From NCBI GenBank assembly GCA_030830565.1, contig JAURMR010000001.1, positions 1-64,000 on the forward strand: DNA of 64,000 bases, given 5' to 3'. The notes beneath the pieces are model-generated. The model saw only the letters and a program-made list of their open reading frames with translations. It was not told where the DNA came from and did not search any database. This document shows positions 42,434-50,194 of this stretch, in pieces. The stretch is from Acidimicrobiales bacterium (GTDB taxonomy: Bacteria > Actinomycetota > Acidimicrobiia > Acidimicrobiales > Acidimicrobilacustridaceae). A program made the translations under genes and the position numbers. How positions within the stretch are numbered: the first letter of the stretch is position 1; every line of letters begins with the position of its first letter.

Positions 42434-43625
42434 TCATGGAATTCGCGACCAGGTGGCCATCGTTGGAATGGGCTGCACCAACTTCATTGAGAACTGGGGA
42501 GCCAGCCTCGACGACATGATGATCGATGCTGCCAATGAGGCGTACGCGTCGGCCGGCGTCAACAAAGACGATGTCGATGCCTATTGGTTTGGCACAGCGC
42601 AGAGCGCAATGAGCGGTATTGCTCTTGCTCGTGCTCTGCAATTGCAAAACAAGCCCGTCACTCGCGTCGAGAACTACTGCGCAACTGGTTCCGAAGCCCT
42701 TCGTCAGGCGTCCTACGCATTGGCCTCGGGTGCATACGACCTGTGCATGGTCGTTGGTGCGGAGAAGGCGAAGGACACTGGCTTCCAGGGTCTCAATGCG
42801 TTCCCGATTCCGAATGACGGCACTGCTCGCACCCTTACCGCCGCAGCAATGTTCTCAATGATTGTTCCGGCCTACGGAAACAAGTACGGCGTCGATGAAG
42901 AGACGATGCGTGCTGCACTAAGCCACATTGCGGTGAAGAACCACTTCAACGGCGCACGTAATTCTCGAGCACAGTTCCGTAAGGAGATCACGGTTGAAAC
43001 TGTGGAGAAGGCTCCGAAGATGGCGGGCACACTCGGCCTTTTCGACTGTGCGGGTGTAGCTGATGGTTCGGCTGCTGCGATCGTGTGTCGTGCGGAAGAT
43101 GCACACAAGTACACCGATAAGCCGATCTATGTGAAGGCGCTTTCGTTCATTGCCGGTAATGGTGGCGGACTCACCGACCCGACTTACGACTACACGACCT
43201 TCCCGGAGATCGCTGCATGCGCGGTCGATGCCTATGCGCAGGCTGGCGTCACGAATGCTCGTGAACAGGTCGCAATGGCCGAGGTTCATGACTGCTTCAC
43301 GCCCACCGAACTTCTTCTTATGGAAGATCTTCAGTTCTCTGCTCGTGGGACTGCATGGCGCGACGTGCTCGACGGCGTGTTCGACCTCGACGGCGAGCTT
43401 CCCGTGAACCCCGACGGCGGCCTGAAATCCTTTGGTCACCCCACCGGAGCAAGTGGTTTGCGCATGATGTTCGAAGCGTTCCTGCAACTTCGTGGCGAAG
43501 TCCCCGAAGAGCGCAAGATCCATTCATTGGCAGAAGGCCGCAAGTTGGCCCTCACGCACAACCTCGGTGGTTATCCGGGCGAGATGGTGAGTTTCATCTC
43601 ACTTCTCGGCGCTGAACTCGACTGA
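42426..43625 (+). CDS. Thiolase-family protein, SCP-x/lipid-transfer type
   Basis: 399 residues. Nucleophile C85 in VENYCATGSEAL, His in AEVHDCFTPTELL, and the second His in GGLKSFGHPTGASG are all present, so unlike its partner it should be a working thiolase or acyltransferase. GTG 42426 overlaps the previous stop by 8 nt, with AGGGGAAG upstream, so the two proteins are co-translated and probably form a complex. A terminator follows. Confidence 0.9.
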   Translation: MASHGIRDQVAIVGMGCTNFIENWGASLDDMMIDAANEAYASAGVNKDDVDAYWFGTAQSAMSGIALARALQLQNKPVTRVENYCATGSEALRQASYALASGAYDLCMVVGAEKAKDTGFQGLNAFPIPNDGTARTLTAAAMFSMIVPAYGNKYGVDEETMRAALSHIAVKNHFNGARNSRAQFRKEITVETVEKAPKMAGTLGLFDCAGVADGSAAAIVCRAEDAHKYTDKPIYVKALSFIAGNGGGLTDPTYDYTTFPEIAACAVDAYAQAGVTNAREQVAMAEVHDCFTPTELLLMEDLQFSARGTAWRDVLDGVFDLDGELPVNPDGGLKSFGHPTGASGLRMMFEAFLQLRGEVPEERKIHSLAEGRKLALTHNLGGYPGEMVSFISLLGAELD

Positions 43626-43645
43626 CCACACAGGTTCTGAAAACT

Positions 43646-43676
43646 ACGAAGGCCCGGCGTTCTGCCGGGCCTTCGT
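43646..43676. terminator. Hairpin between convergent thiolase genes
   Basis: Perfect 13-bp stem (43646-43658 with 43664-43676, core GAAGGCCCGGC) and a GTTCT loop; no clear T-run. It lies between the ends of two convergent genes, so it may serve both. Confidence 0.75.
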
Positions 43677-43701
43677 CGCGTTTCGAGTGAAGCTGTGTGG
43701 A

Positions 43702-44850
43702 TTACAGGCGTTCAATGATGGTGACGTTGGCTTGACCGCCGCCTTCACACATGGTTTGCAGTCCGTAACGGCCGCCGGTGCGCTCGAGTTCGTTGAGCAT
43801 CGTGGTCATCAGGCGAACACCGGTAGCGCCGAGTGGGTGACCAAGAGCGATGGCGCCGCCATTCACGTTGACCTTCGAGAGATCAGCGTCGAGTTCCTTC
43901 TGCCATGCGAGCACAACACTCGCGAATGCTTCGTTGATTTCAACGAGATCGATATCGGCCATGGTGAGGCCAGTCTTTTCGAGCGCACGCTTGGTTGCTG
44001 GGATCGGTGCAGTGAGCATGTAGATCGGATCGTCGGCGAGTACCGAAATGTGATGAATGCGTGCACGGGGCTTGAGTCCGTGACGCTTCACGGCGTCTTC
44101 ACCGGCGATGAGCATCGCGGCGGCCGCATCAGAAATCTGCGAGGCACAAGCGGCCGTTACTCGGCCACCTTCGGTGAGCGTCTGCAACGAGCGGATCTTT
44201 TCCCAGTTCGGTTCACGGGGACCTTCATCGGCGCTGATGCCGTTGAATTCGAAAATTTCGTTTTCGAAACGACCCTCAGCGCGAGCACGAATGGCACGTT
44301 CGTGTGATTCAACAGCGAACGCTTCCATGTGGTCGCGGCTGATATCCCACTTCTCGGCGATCATTTCGGCGCTATTGAACTGCGACACTTCGCCAGCGCC
44401 GTAACGAGCCACCCATCCGGTGGAACCAGTGAATGGATCAGTGAAACCGAATGGTTCGGCAACGAGCATCGCCGAGCTGATCGGAATCTGCGACATCTGC
44501 TGCACGCCGCCAGCAACAACGAGGTCTTGCGTTCCACTCATGACTCCCTGTGCGGCAAAGTGCACGGCTTGCTGCGAGGAACCGCACTGGCGGTCGATGG
44601 TGGTGCCGGGCACGTGTTGGGGCATTCCGGCAACGAGCCATGCGGTTCTCGCGATATCGCCAGCCTGGCCACCGATGGTGTCGACACATCCGTAGATGAC
44701 ATCGTCGACAAGGGCGGGATCAACATCGACTCGATTAAAGAGTTCAACGATGGGGGCAGCGCCGAGATCGGCGGGGTGCACAGTCGACAAACCGCCGCCG
44801 CGACGACCAACTGGGGTGCGGACTGCGTCGATGATGTAGGCCTCGGCCAT
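43702..44850 (-). CDS. fadA6: FadA6, acetyl-CoA acetyltransferase of ring C/D degradation
   Basis: 382 residues, degradative thiolase. Catalytic C89 (IDRQCGSSQQA), H338 (GHPLGATG) and C368 (MCEGGGQANVTIIERL). EAYIIDAVRTPVG, GCVDTIGGQAGDIAR, QMSQIPISSAM and ARIHHISVLADDPIYML match mycobacterial FadA6 (Rv3556c) closely. FadA6 carries out thiolytic steps after ring opening by EchA20 and IpdAB. GAGGAG precedes the start. Here it stands alone, about 23 kb from ipdC. Confidence 0.88.
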   Translation of the reverse strand: MAEAYIIDAVRTPVGRRGGGLSTVHPADLGAAPIVELFNRVDVDPALVDDVIYGCVDTIGGQAGDIARTAWLVAGMPQHVPGTTIDRQCGSSQQAVHFAAQGVMSGTQDLVVAGGVQQMSQIPISSAMLVAEPFGFTDPFTGSTGWVARYGAGEVSQFNSAEMIAEKWDISRDHMEAFAVESHERAIRARAEGRFENEIFEFNGISADEGPREPNWEKIRSLQTLTEGGRVTAACASQISDAAAAMLIAGEDAVKRHGLKPRARIHHISVLADDPIYMLTAPIPATKRALEKTGLTMADIDLVEINEAFASVVLAWQKELDADLSKVNVNGGAIALGHPLGATGVRLMTTMLNELERTGGRYGLQTMCEGGGQANVTIIERL

Positions 44851-44991
44851 GGGGGACTCCTCGGAACTGCGCTCAAAGCGAGCGAACGGACTCGCCGAGG
44901 TTATCGGCCCACCGATGGCGGTCGCGATGCCATGGTGTGAACGGTTTCAGGCGTTGTGGAGTCACTAACGTCTGGTGGTGGAGGAGCCCCG

Positions 44992-45633
44992 ATGAACCGT
45001 CGCAAATTTGGTGGTGTGGGAATTGCAGTGCTCTTGCTTCTTTTCGTTGTCGTGTTGACAGGCGCACTCATGCTGGGGCGCAGGGGTAACGATGATTCGG
45101 CAGCGAAGGCGGCGGAAAAGGAACGCGCCGCAGGTGTTGGTAACCGCCTTGTGGTGGTGGACATGCTCGACGTCCCCATTCGTTTGGCAATCAGCGACGT
45201 CGATCCCTCGCAGTGGGGCCTTACCCCGCCCGATGACGAACCTCCTGCTGGGTTGCAGGCCGAAGTCGTTGCTCCGAATCGTGTGAGTGGTGAAGCAGTG
45301 TTGCGCCCATTGCGCATTGAAGACGGCGGCGGTGACGCGACCTTCACTTTGGGCCTGCTTGTCGATGGACCAACCGAGCCTCGCGCTCAGATCGGTGTTG
45401 TGCCCGTTCGTTCAACCACGATTGAGTACTGCACGACCGAATGTTTCGATGGGTACGGCTATTTCGATTGGCAAGACGCCCCTGAGCCGCAGCTTGATGT
45501 CTTCCGCAAGTGCAACGAACAGGAACGTGTGATTGGTACCTATGTCGATGCAAACGGCGTCACTCGTGAGGTACGCGCGCTCTTCCAGTGCGATGCGGCG
45601 CGTTTTCAGTCCTCGTTGATCATCCACGACTGA
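44992..45633 (+). CDS. Membrane-anchored extracytoplasmic protein, unknown
   Basis: 213 residues: a short basic N-terminus, one hydrophobic helix (about 8-29), then a soluble domain. Four Cys in the last third (EYCTTEC, RKCNEQE, FQCDAARF) could form disulfides outside the cell. ATG 44992 is preceded by GGAGGAGCCCCG, the best ribosome site in the region. It is divergent from fadA6. No family recognised. Confidence 0.8.
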   Translation: MNRRKFGGVGIAVLLLLFVVVLTGALMLGRRGNDDSAAKAAEKERAAGVGNRLVVVDMLDVPIRLAISDVDPSQWGLTPPDDEPPAGLQAEVVAPNRVSGEAVLRPLRIEDGGGDATFTLGLLVDGPTEPRAQIGVVPVRSTTIEYCTTECFDGYGYFDWQDAPEPQLDVFRKCNEQERVIGTYVDANGVTREVRALFQCDAARFQSSLIIHD

Positions 45634-45644
45634 TCGGAGAATCG

Positions 45645-45676
45645 ACATCGGGCCACCCCGGAGGGTGGCCCGATGT
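45645..45676. terminator. Bidirectional hairpin terminator
   Basis: Perfect 14-bp stem (45645-45658 with 45663-45676, core ATCGGGCCACCC), loop CGGA, between convergent genes ending at 45633 and 45726. No long T-run on either side. Confidence 0.75.
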
Positions 45677-45725
45677 TCGGATCAAACGGTTGTCAGTGTG
45701 CTCGAGGTGCTCCCGAGCGTCGTGG

Positions 45726-46928
45726 TCAGACAGACAGGATCGTGCAAGAACCATGACCGAAGAGGCCCTGGTTGATTGCGAGTCCAACCTTGGCGTTTTC
45801 GACCTGATGGCCATCGCTACGCCCTTGCAGCTGCCAGGTGAGTTCGCAAACCTGGGCAATGGCTTGTGCGGGAATTGCTTCGCCGAATGACGACAAGCCA
45901 CCCGATGCGTTGACGGGCTTCGAACCGCCGAGTGCGGTGACGCCATCACGCACAAGTCGTGCGCCTTCGCCTTCGGCGCAGAAGCCGAGGTTCTCGTACC
46001 AGTCGAGTTCGAGCGCGGTGGAAAGGTCGTACACCTCTGCACACGAAACATCTTCCGGACCAAGCCCAGCCTGTTCGTACGCGTTGTGCGCAATCGAATC
46101 TTTGAAACCAAGGGCAGGCGCTTGCACAACGGCGTTGGAGTCAGTGGCAATGTCGGGAAGTTCGAGTCGAATCTGCGGGTACGTCGGCGTGGTGTTGGCG
46201 ACCGCACGAATGCGCACGGTGCCTTCAAGCGTGCCGAGCTTCTTCATGGCGTACTCCGGAGTGCAGATGATGACTGCCGCTGCGCCGTCGGAGGTTGCGC
46301 AAATGTCGAGAAGACGCAGGGGGTCGGAAACGATCGGCGAACCGGCAAAGTCGTCAAGCGTGAACTCTTTACGGAAACGCGCATAGGGGTTGGCCACGCC
46401 AGCCTTGGAATTCTTGACCTTCACCATGGCGAAGTCTTCGACGGTGTCGCCGAACACATCGATGCGACGGCGAGCGTTCAACGCAAAGAACGCGGGGTTG
46501 GTTGCGCCGAGAAGATGGAAGCGCTGCCAATCGGGATCTTCCTTGCGCTCGCCACCAACTGGAGCAAAGAAACCCTTCGGCGTGGTGTCAGCACCGATGA
46601 CCATTGCGACATCGGCAAAGCCGGCAAGGATCTGCGCGCGTGCTGACTGCATGGCCTGTGCGCCCGATGCGCATGCGGCGTATGAAGAAGAAATCTGTGC
46701 GCCTGTCCAGCCCATTGCTTGGGAGAACGTGGAGCCAGCAACAAAGCCGGGGTAGCCGTTACGAATGGTGTCGGCACCGGCGACGAATTCAATGTCACGC
46801 CAAGCAACATCGGCATCGGCAAGCGCAGCCTTGGCGGCAACGAGTCCGTACTCGACGAAGTTCTTTCCCCACTTGCCCCACGGGTGCATACCTGCACCGA
46901 GAACAACGAGATCACGTTCAGTCGCCAT
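45726..46928 (-). CDS. Thiolase-fold Ltp-type protein (likely aldolase partner of DUF35)
   Basis: 400 residues. C86 is kept (YAACASGAQAM), but the two catalytic His positions of thiolases read Tyr (AEVYDLSTALEL) and Glu (SSFGEAIPAQ). This pattern recalls Ltp2-type enzymes, which with a DUF35 partner cleave steroid side chains by retro-aldol reaction. ATG 46928 shares one base with the stop of the DUF35 gene (TGATG); the longer GTG start would overlap that gene by 34 nt. The pair should act as a complex. Confidence 0.85.
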   Translation of the reverse strand: MATERDLVVLGAGMHPWGKWGKNFVEYGLVAAKAALADADVAWRDIEFVAGADTIRNGYPGFVAGSTFSQAMGWTGAQISSSYAACASGAQAMQSARAQILAGFADVAMVIGADTTPKGFFAPVGGERKEDPDWQRFHLLGATNPAFFALNARRRIDVFGDTVEDFAMVKVKNSKAGVANPYARFRKEFTLDDFAGSPIVSDPLRLLDICATSDGAAAVIICTPEYAMKKLGTLEGTVRIRAVANTTPTYPQIRLELPDIATDSNAVVQAPALGFKDSIAHNAYEQAGLGPEDVSCAEVYDLSTALELDWYENLGFCAEGEGARLVRDGVTALGGSKPVNASGGLSSFGEAIPAQAIAQVCELTWQLQGRSDGHQVENAKVGLAINQGLFGHGSCTILSV

Positions 46929-47377
46929 CACGCGCTGCCTTTCGGGGCGGAGGGTGCCCATGTCCAGATCCAGTGGTCGACACCATCGGCATCGCGGTAG
47001 AGCACCTGCAGATCGACTTCGACTTCCTGACCAATAGAAAGGTCAGCGGCCATCACGCCCTTCGCGACCTGCCCAAGAATCACGATGCCCTCGGCTTCGA
47101 GCTCAACGGCAGCAAGCGCATAGGGCTCGAACGGTTCGGCAGCCACATACGGGGGCGGCGGTGCGTAATGGTTCTCGGTGTAGGACCACACCTTTCCTTT
47201 GCGGGAAAGGGGAGTGGGCTCGAGCTCGGTGCCATCGCAATCGGGGCTGGGGCAAGAGCCAGACCGGGGCGGGAACACAACGGTTCCGCATGCAGTGCAT
47301 TTGGCGCCAATGAGGGTGTAGGGCTCGGAGGTGGTGAACCACCCCTCGACCGCAGGAATTCGTTCTGTGGTTGTCAC
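46928..47377 (-). CDS. DUF35 OB-fold protein with zinc ribbon (ChsH2/Ltp-partner type)
   Basis: 149 residues. Rubredoxin-like ribbon C-x2-C (KCTACGTVVFPP) and C-x4-C (GSCPSPDC), then an OB fold (KGKVWSYTENHYAPPPPYV, PYALAAVELEAEGIVILGQV). GTG 47377 is chosen over a longer frame: it gives the family N-terminus, and TACATT stands 7 nt before it, as for other leaderless genes here. It precedes the Ltp-type gene and should stabilise or gate it. Confidence 0.87.
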   Translation of the reverse strand: MTTTERIPAVEGWFTTSEPYTLIGAKCTACGTVVFPPRSGSCPSPDCDGTELEPTPLSRKGKVWSYTENHYAPPPPYVAAEPFEPYALAAVELEAEGIVILGQVAKGVMAADLSIGQEVEVDLQVLYRDADGVDHWIWTWAPSAPKGSA

Positions 47378-47475
47378 GTTCTGCAATGTAGTGGTGCCGG
47401 GAGAGGGGGCCCGATTCCTCAGGAGAATCTGGCTCTGGTCAGATGATTTCGAAGGCTCGGTCCTACGCTTGGCGC

Positions 47476-47952
47476 ATGGTTGACGACGCCGCAGATGTTC
47501 ATCGACCGATCGGTGCGATTCGCAGGAAGCCAAAGTCGCGTGAGACCCATGTCGTTGCCGATTCACCGCTCTGGGGGCCCGTTGCTATTGCGCTAGGCCT
47601 CTTCCTCACTGTCGCTGGCGTTATGCATTTCGTTACACCGAGCTTCTTCGACGCCATCGTTCCGCCTTGGCTGTGGCCGTCGGAGCGTTTCTGGACCTAT
47701 GCCAGTGGCGTCGCTGAACTTGTCATCGGACCGCTTGTGCTGATCCGCCGTACTCGCCGAGTGGGCGCACTTGCAGCGATCGTGCTGCTGATCGCCGTGT
47801 ACCCCGCCAACCTCTACATGGTCTGGGATTGGAGCGACCGTTCGTTCTCCGAACGATTCGTGTCCTGGGCCCGCTTGCCATTCCAGTTCTTGTTTATTTG
47901 GGTGGCATGGATGGTGTCGAGGAGCCAAGCGGCGCCTCGACACCAAGTCTGA
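47476..47952 (+). CDS. DoxX-like four-helix membrane protein
   Basis: 158 residues. A polar N-terminus of about 35 residues, then four hydrophobic helices with DoxX-type features (ALGLFLTVAGVMHFVTPSFF, YASGVAELVIGPLVL, AAIVLLIAVYPANLYM). DoxX-like proteins are usually accessory membrane oxidoreductase components; the function here is unknown. ATG 47476 is preceded by TACGCT at 6 nt, with no ribosome site. The stop abuts that of the minus-strand small gene in TGATCA. Confidence 0.8.
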   Translation: MVDDAADVHRPIGAIRRKPKSRETHVVADSPLWGPVAIALGLFLTVAGVMHFVTPSFFDAIVPPWLWPSERFWTYASGVAELVIGPLVLIRRTRRVGALAAIVLLIAVYPANLYMVWDWSDRSFSERFVSWARLPFQFLFIWVAWMVSRSQAAPRHQV

Positions 47953-48081
47953 TCAGTTGCCACCCGATTTGTGATCGTCCTTCGACCACTGGTTGAACGA
48001 CATCATTCCGTAGAGCAACAGGCCGACGAAGACGATGAGGGTGACGAGGCCACCGGCGATGAAGAGCCCGATTTCGGTCAT
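47953..48081 (-). CDS. 42-residue single-helix membrane protein
   Basis: Too short for most gene callers but well supported. MTEIGLFIAGGLVTLIVFVG is a clean membrane helix, followed by a polar, charged tail (NQWSKDDHKSGGN). Its ATG overlaps the stop of the 64-residue gene (ATGA), and its own stop abuts the DoxX-like stop. No family recognised; length and topology resemble small subunits of membrane complexes. Confidence 0.65.
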   Translation of the reverse strand: MTEIGLFIAGGLVTLIVFVGLLLYGMMSFNQWSKDDHKSGGN

Positions 48082-48272
48082 GAATCAGTCTTTCGTGCAA
48101 CCAGCAGGAGTGCGCCGAGCGAGAGAATCGACGGCACCCAAACTCCGACGTAGATGCCATTGAGGCGCCCGAGGACATCGTCGCCGGCGCCGAAGTAGAT
48201 GATGATGCTTAGGACGAGGCTGATCATGGCTGCTGCAATGAGGCAGCCCTTCAAAATGGTGTCTGGCTTCAT
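48078..48272 (-). CDS. 64-residue two-helix membrane protein
   Basis: Two hydrophobic helices (about 8-27 and 41-58) around a short polar loop with GAGDDVLGRLNG, and a basic C-terminus. It is translationally coupled to the 42-residue gene through an ATGA overlap. Upstream is a C-run (TCCCCCA) rather than a ribosome site. No family recognised. Together with the 42-residue protein it might be a two-subunit membrane unit. Confidence 0.65.
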   Translation of the reverse strand: MKPDTILKGCLIAAAMISLVLSIIIYFGAGDDVLGRLNGIYVGVWVPSILSLGALLLVARKTDS

Positions 48273-48444
48273 TGGGGGACTATCCGTTCATTCGTCTACG
48301 AATCATTTGGTCGATGGGAAGAATACCTCTGTTTGGAGTTGCATTGCCGGATCAGCAGGCGAAGAAGCGGGTCCGGTTTATGTGTCCTCAGTGGCGGGTC
48401 AGCGCTTCTCCTGTAGGGCGAAATCTTTGATCTAAACTGCGTTG

Positions 48445-49503
48445 GTGGGTTCTTGGGACGCATGGGTGGAGATCTCGGACGCTCTCGAATTCGCGGTATC
48501 GCGGATCGAGGGCGACCCTGATCAGCTGAATGATCGCGAACGGGCCGACGGAAACCTCTATGTGATGCGCATGCTCACGGCCGTTACGCAGAGCACGACT
48601 CTCACGCTTGACCCCGATCATCCATCGTTTCTCACGATGCTCGATGGTGTGCGGTTTGTAGGAGCAGCCGGACCCGATATTGACTACGACGTTGCCGCTG
48701 TTCGACCCGACACGATGTACAGCGTTGCGGGTGTGCGTGGTGACGCGACCTATGTCGGTATCACCGTCTACGCCGGTGCCGGAGCAGGCGGCGCGTCAGC
48801 AGTTGTTGCATCGGTCGACGTCGACGACATCATCAATGCAGACGGCACATTTGTTTGGGAGTTCAGTCATCCCGAGGCAGCGCGCATCATTGTTCGTCAG
48901 TACTTTCACGATCGCGTAACGCAATCTCGTGGTTCTTGGTCAATTGAACGCATTGATGCAGGTGCAGGTGGCACGGCACCGGGAACAGCACAAGCCCGCC
49001 TCATGGGAAGCGCGGAAATGTCGGCGCGAGTCTCCAACGCAGCCAAGTCGCTTCGATGGAATGCACAACTCAATCAGTTGTGGACGCCAGAACGACGAGA
49101 GTTCCCTAACGAGTTCGTGCGCCAGACCTGCGATGACATCGTCGCTGCGATTCCGAACCCTGACGTCATCTATTCCTACACCTGGTGGAAGATGGCAGAG
49201 GACGAAGTTGTCGTTGTCGACTTTGTCCCGCCGCAAACTTCGTATTGGGCATTGCAGTTATGCGATCGCTGGTATCAGTGCTTCCCCGATCGACGTTCGA
49301 ACATCAACAACCTGGAAGCTGTCGCCAATGCAAACGGTTCGGTTCGCATCGTGGTTTCCGACGGGGATCCCGGGGCGCCGAATTGGCTGGATACCAGCGG
49401 GCATCGCGTTGGCGTGATGTTTTTCCGCTGGCTCCACGCCGACATTGCTGAACAACCCGTATGTCGAGTCGTGAAGCGCTCGGAGCTCGGTTTAGTCGTC
49501 TGA
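48445..49503 (+). CDS. DUF1214-type protein
   Basis: 352 residues, cytosolic. The C-terminal about 110 residues (QTSYWALQLCDRWYQCF, SVRIVVSDGDPGAPNWLDT, GVMFFRWLHAD) match the DUF1214 pattern; the N-terminal part holds a mostly beta domain (YSVAGVRGDATYVGITVY). Function of the family is unknown. GTG 48445 is preferred to the adjacent TTG; TAAACT stands 6 nt before it, so the message may be leaderless. The last 12 nt overlap the convergent membrane-protein gene. Confidence 0.78.
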   Translation: MGSWDAWVEISDALEFAVSRIEGDPDQLNDRERADGNLYVMRMLTAVTQSTTLTLDPDHPSFLTMLDGVRFVGAAGPDIDYDVAAVRPDTMYSVAGVRGDATYVGITVYAGAGAGGASAVVASVDVDDIINADGTFVWEFSHPEAARIIVRQYFHDRVTQSRGSWSIERIDAGAGGTAPGTAQARLMGSAEMSARVSNAAKSLRWNAQLNQLWTPERREFPNEFVRQTCDDIVAAIPNPDVIYSYTWWKMAEDEVVVVDFVPPQTSYWALQLCDRWYQCFPDRRSNINNLEAVANANGSVRIVVSDGDPGAPNWLDTSGHRVGVMFFRWLHADIAEQPVCRVVKRSELGLVV

Positions 49504-50019
49504 AGCGATGCGCGTGCGCATGACTTCGACCATCATCCACACCGCAACGGCACCCTTTGCTGTCCACAACCAGGCTCGGATGAGGTTCACAGTCATGAGT
49601 TCGTCATAGGTCTGCTGGTCCCAGTGATTCAGCAGCACTCCATGCGCCGGTGCGGAGAATGCTGCAGTGTCGATGAGGATGAACAGCATCAGGAATGCGC
49701 TGATGAGGGCGGCGATGCGCATGCGCTTCGGATGCGCGAGCAGCAGCACGAGCACGCACAGTCCCTCGATCAACCATGGGCCGAACAGCACCTTTCCGAT
49801 TCGGTCGACATGGGCGTGTTCGTAGGCATCCCACGAATCTGCGCCGACGAGCGGGAAGAGGTCGTAGTGGACAACGTGAACCGTCCAGATCATGCCGACC
49901 ATGAGCACTGTGACGACGAGCTGCACAAGGACGACCCAACGCAAACGCAATCGATTGAGGACGGGCAGGTTTGGAGACCAATCTCCGTTGGGCGACGGCG
50001 TGAAGGTGGGAAGACGCAT
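49492..50019 (-). CDS. Four-helix membrane protein, unknown
   Basis: 175 residues with hydrophobic helices at about 29-47, 80-95, 101-121 and 148-166. Polar His/Asp/Trp residues (HVVHYDLFPLVGADSWDAYEH, shown by its key HVVHYD) sit in the first loop. No known family. TACCGT stands 7 nt before the ATG with no ribosome site. Tail-to-tail 12-nt overlap with the DUF1214 gene. Confidence 0.78.
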   Translation of the reverse strand: MRLPTFTPSPNGDWSPNLPVLNRLRLRWVVLVQLVVTVLMVGMIWTVHVVHYDLFPLVGADSWDAYEHAHVDRIGKVLFGPWLIEGLCVLVLLLAHPKRMRIAALISAFLMLFILIDTAAFSAPAHGVLLNHWDQQTYDELMTVNLIRAWLWTAKGAVAVWMMVEVMRTRIASDD

Positions 50020-50194
50020 GGGCGGGACGGTAGTGATGCGCGTGTCGCGGGAACGGGTCGGGAGAGAAGTTGGGGAGTTGGGCGTGAGGTTGGCGGTGTG
50101 GGCGCGTCAGTCGGATTCGTTTGCAGCGGCACCTTTCCAGAATGGGCCGAATGGCCTATTCACGCAGACGGCCCGAGTCCGTACTATCGAACAC

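Noticed and set aside
46604-47446. 280-codon open frame antisense to the Ltp/DUF35 pair
   Set aside because: Arg-rich shadow frame crossing two supported genes.
49892-50194. N-terminal extension of the HNH protein
   Set aside because: The extension overlaps the divergent membrane-protein gene and its promoter and has no family similarity.
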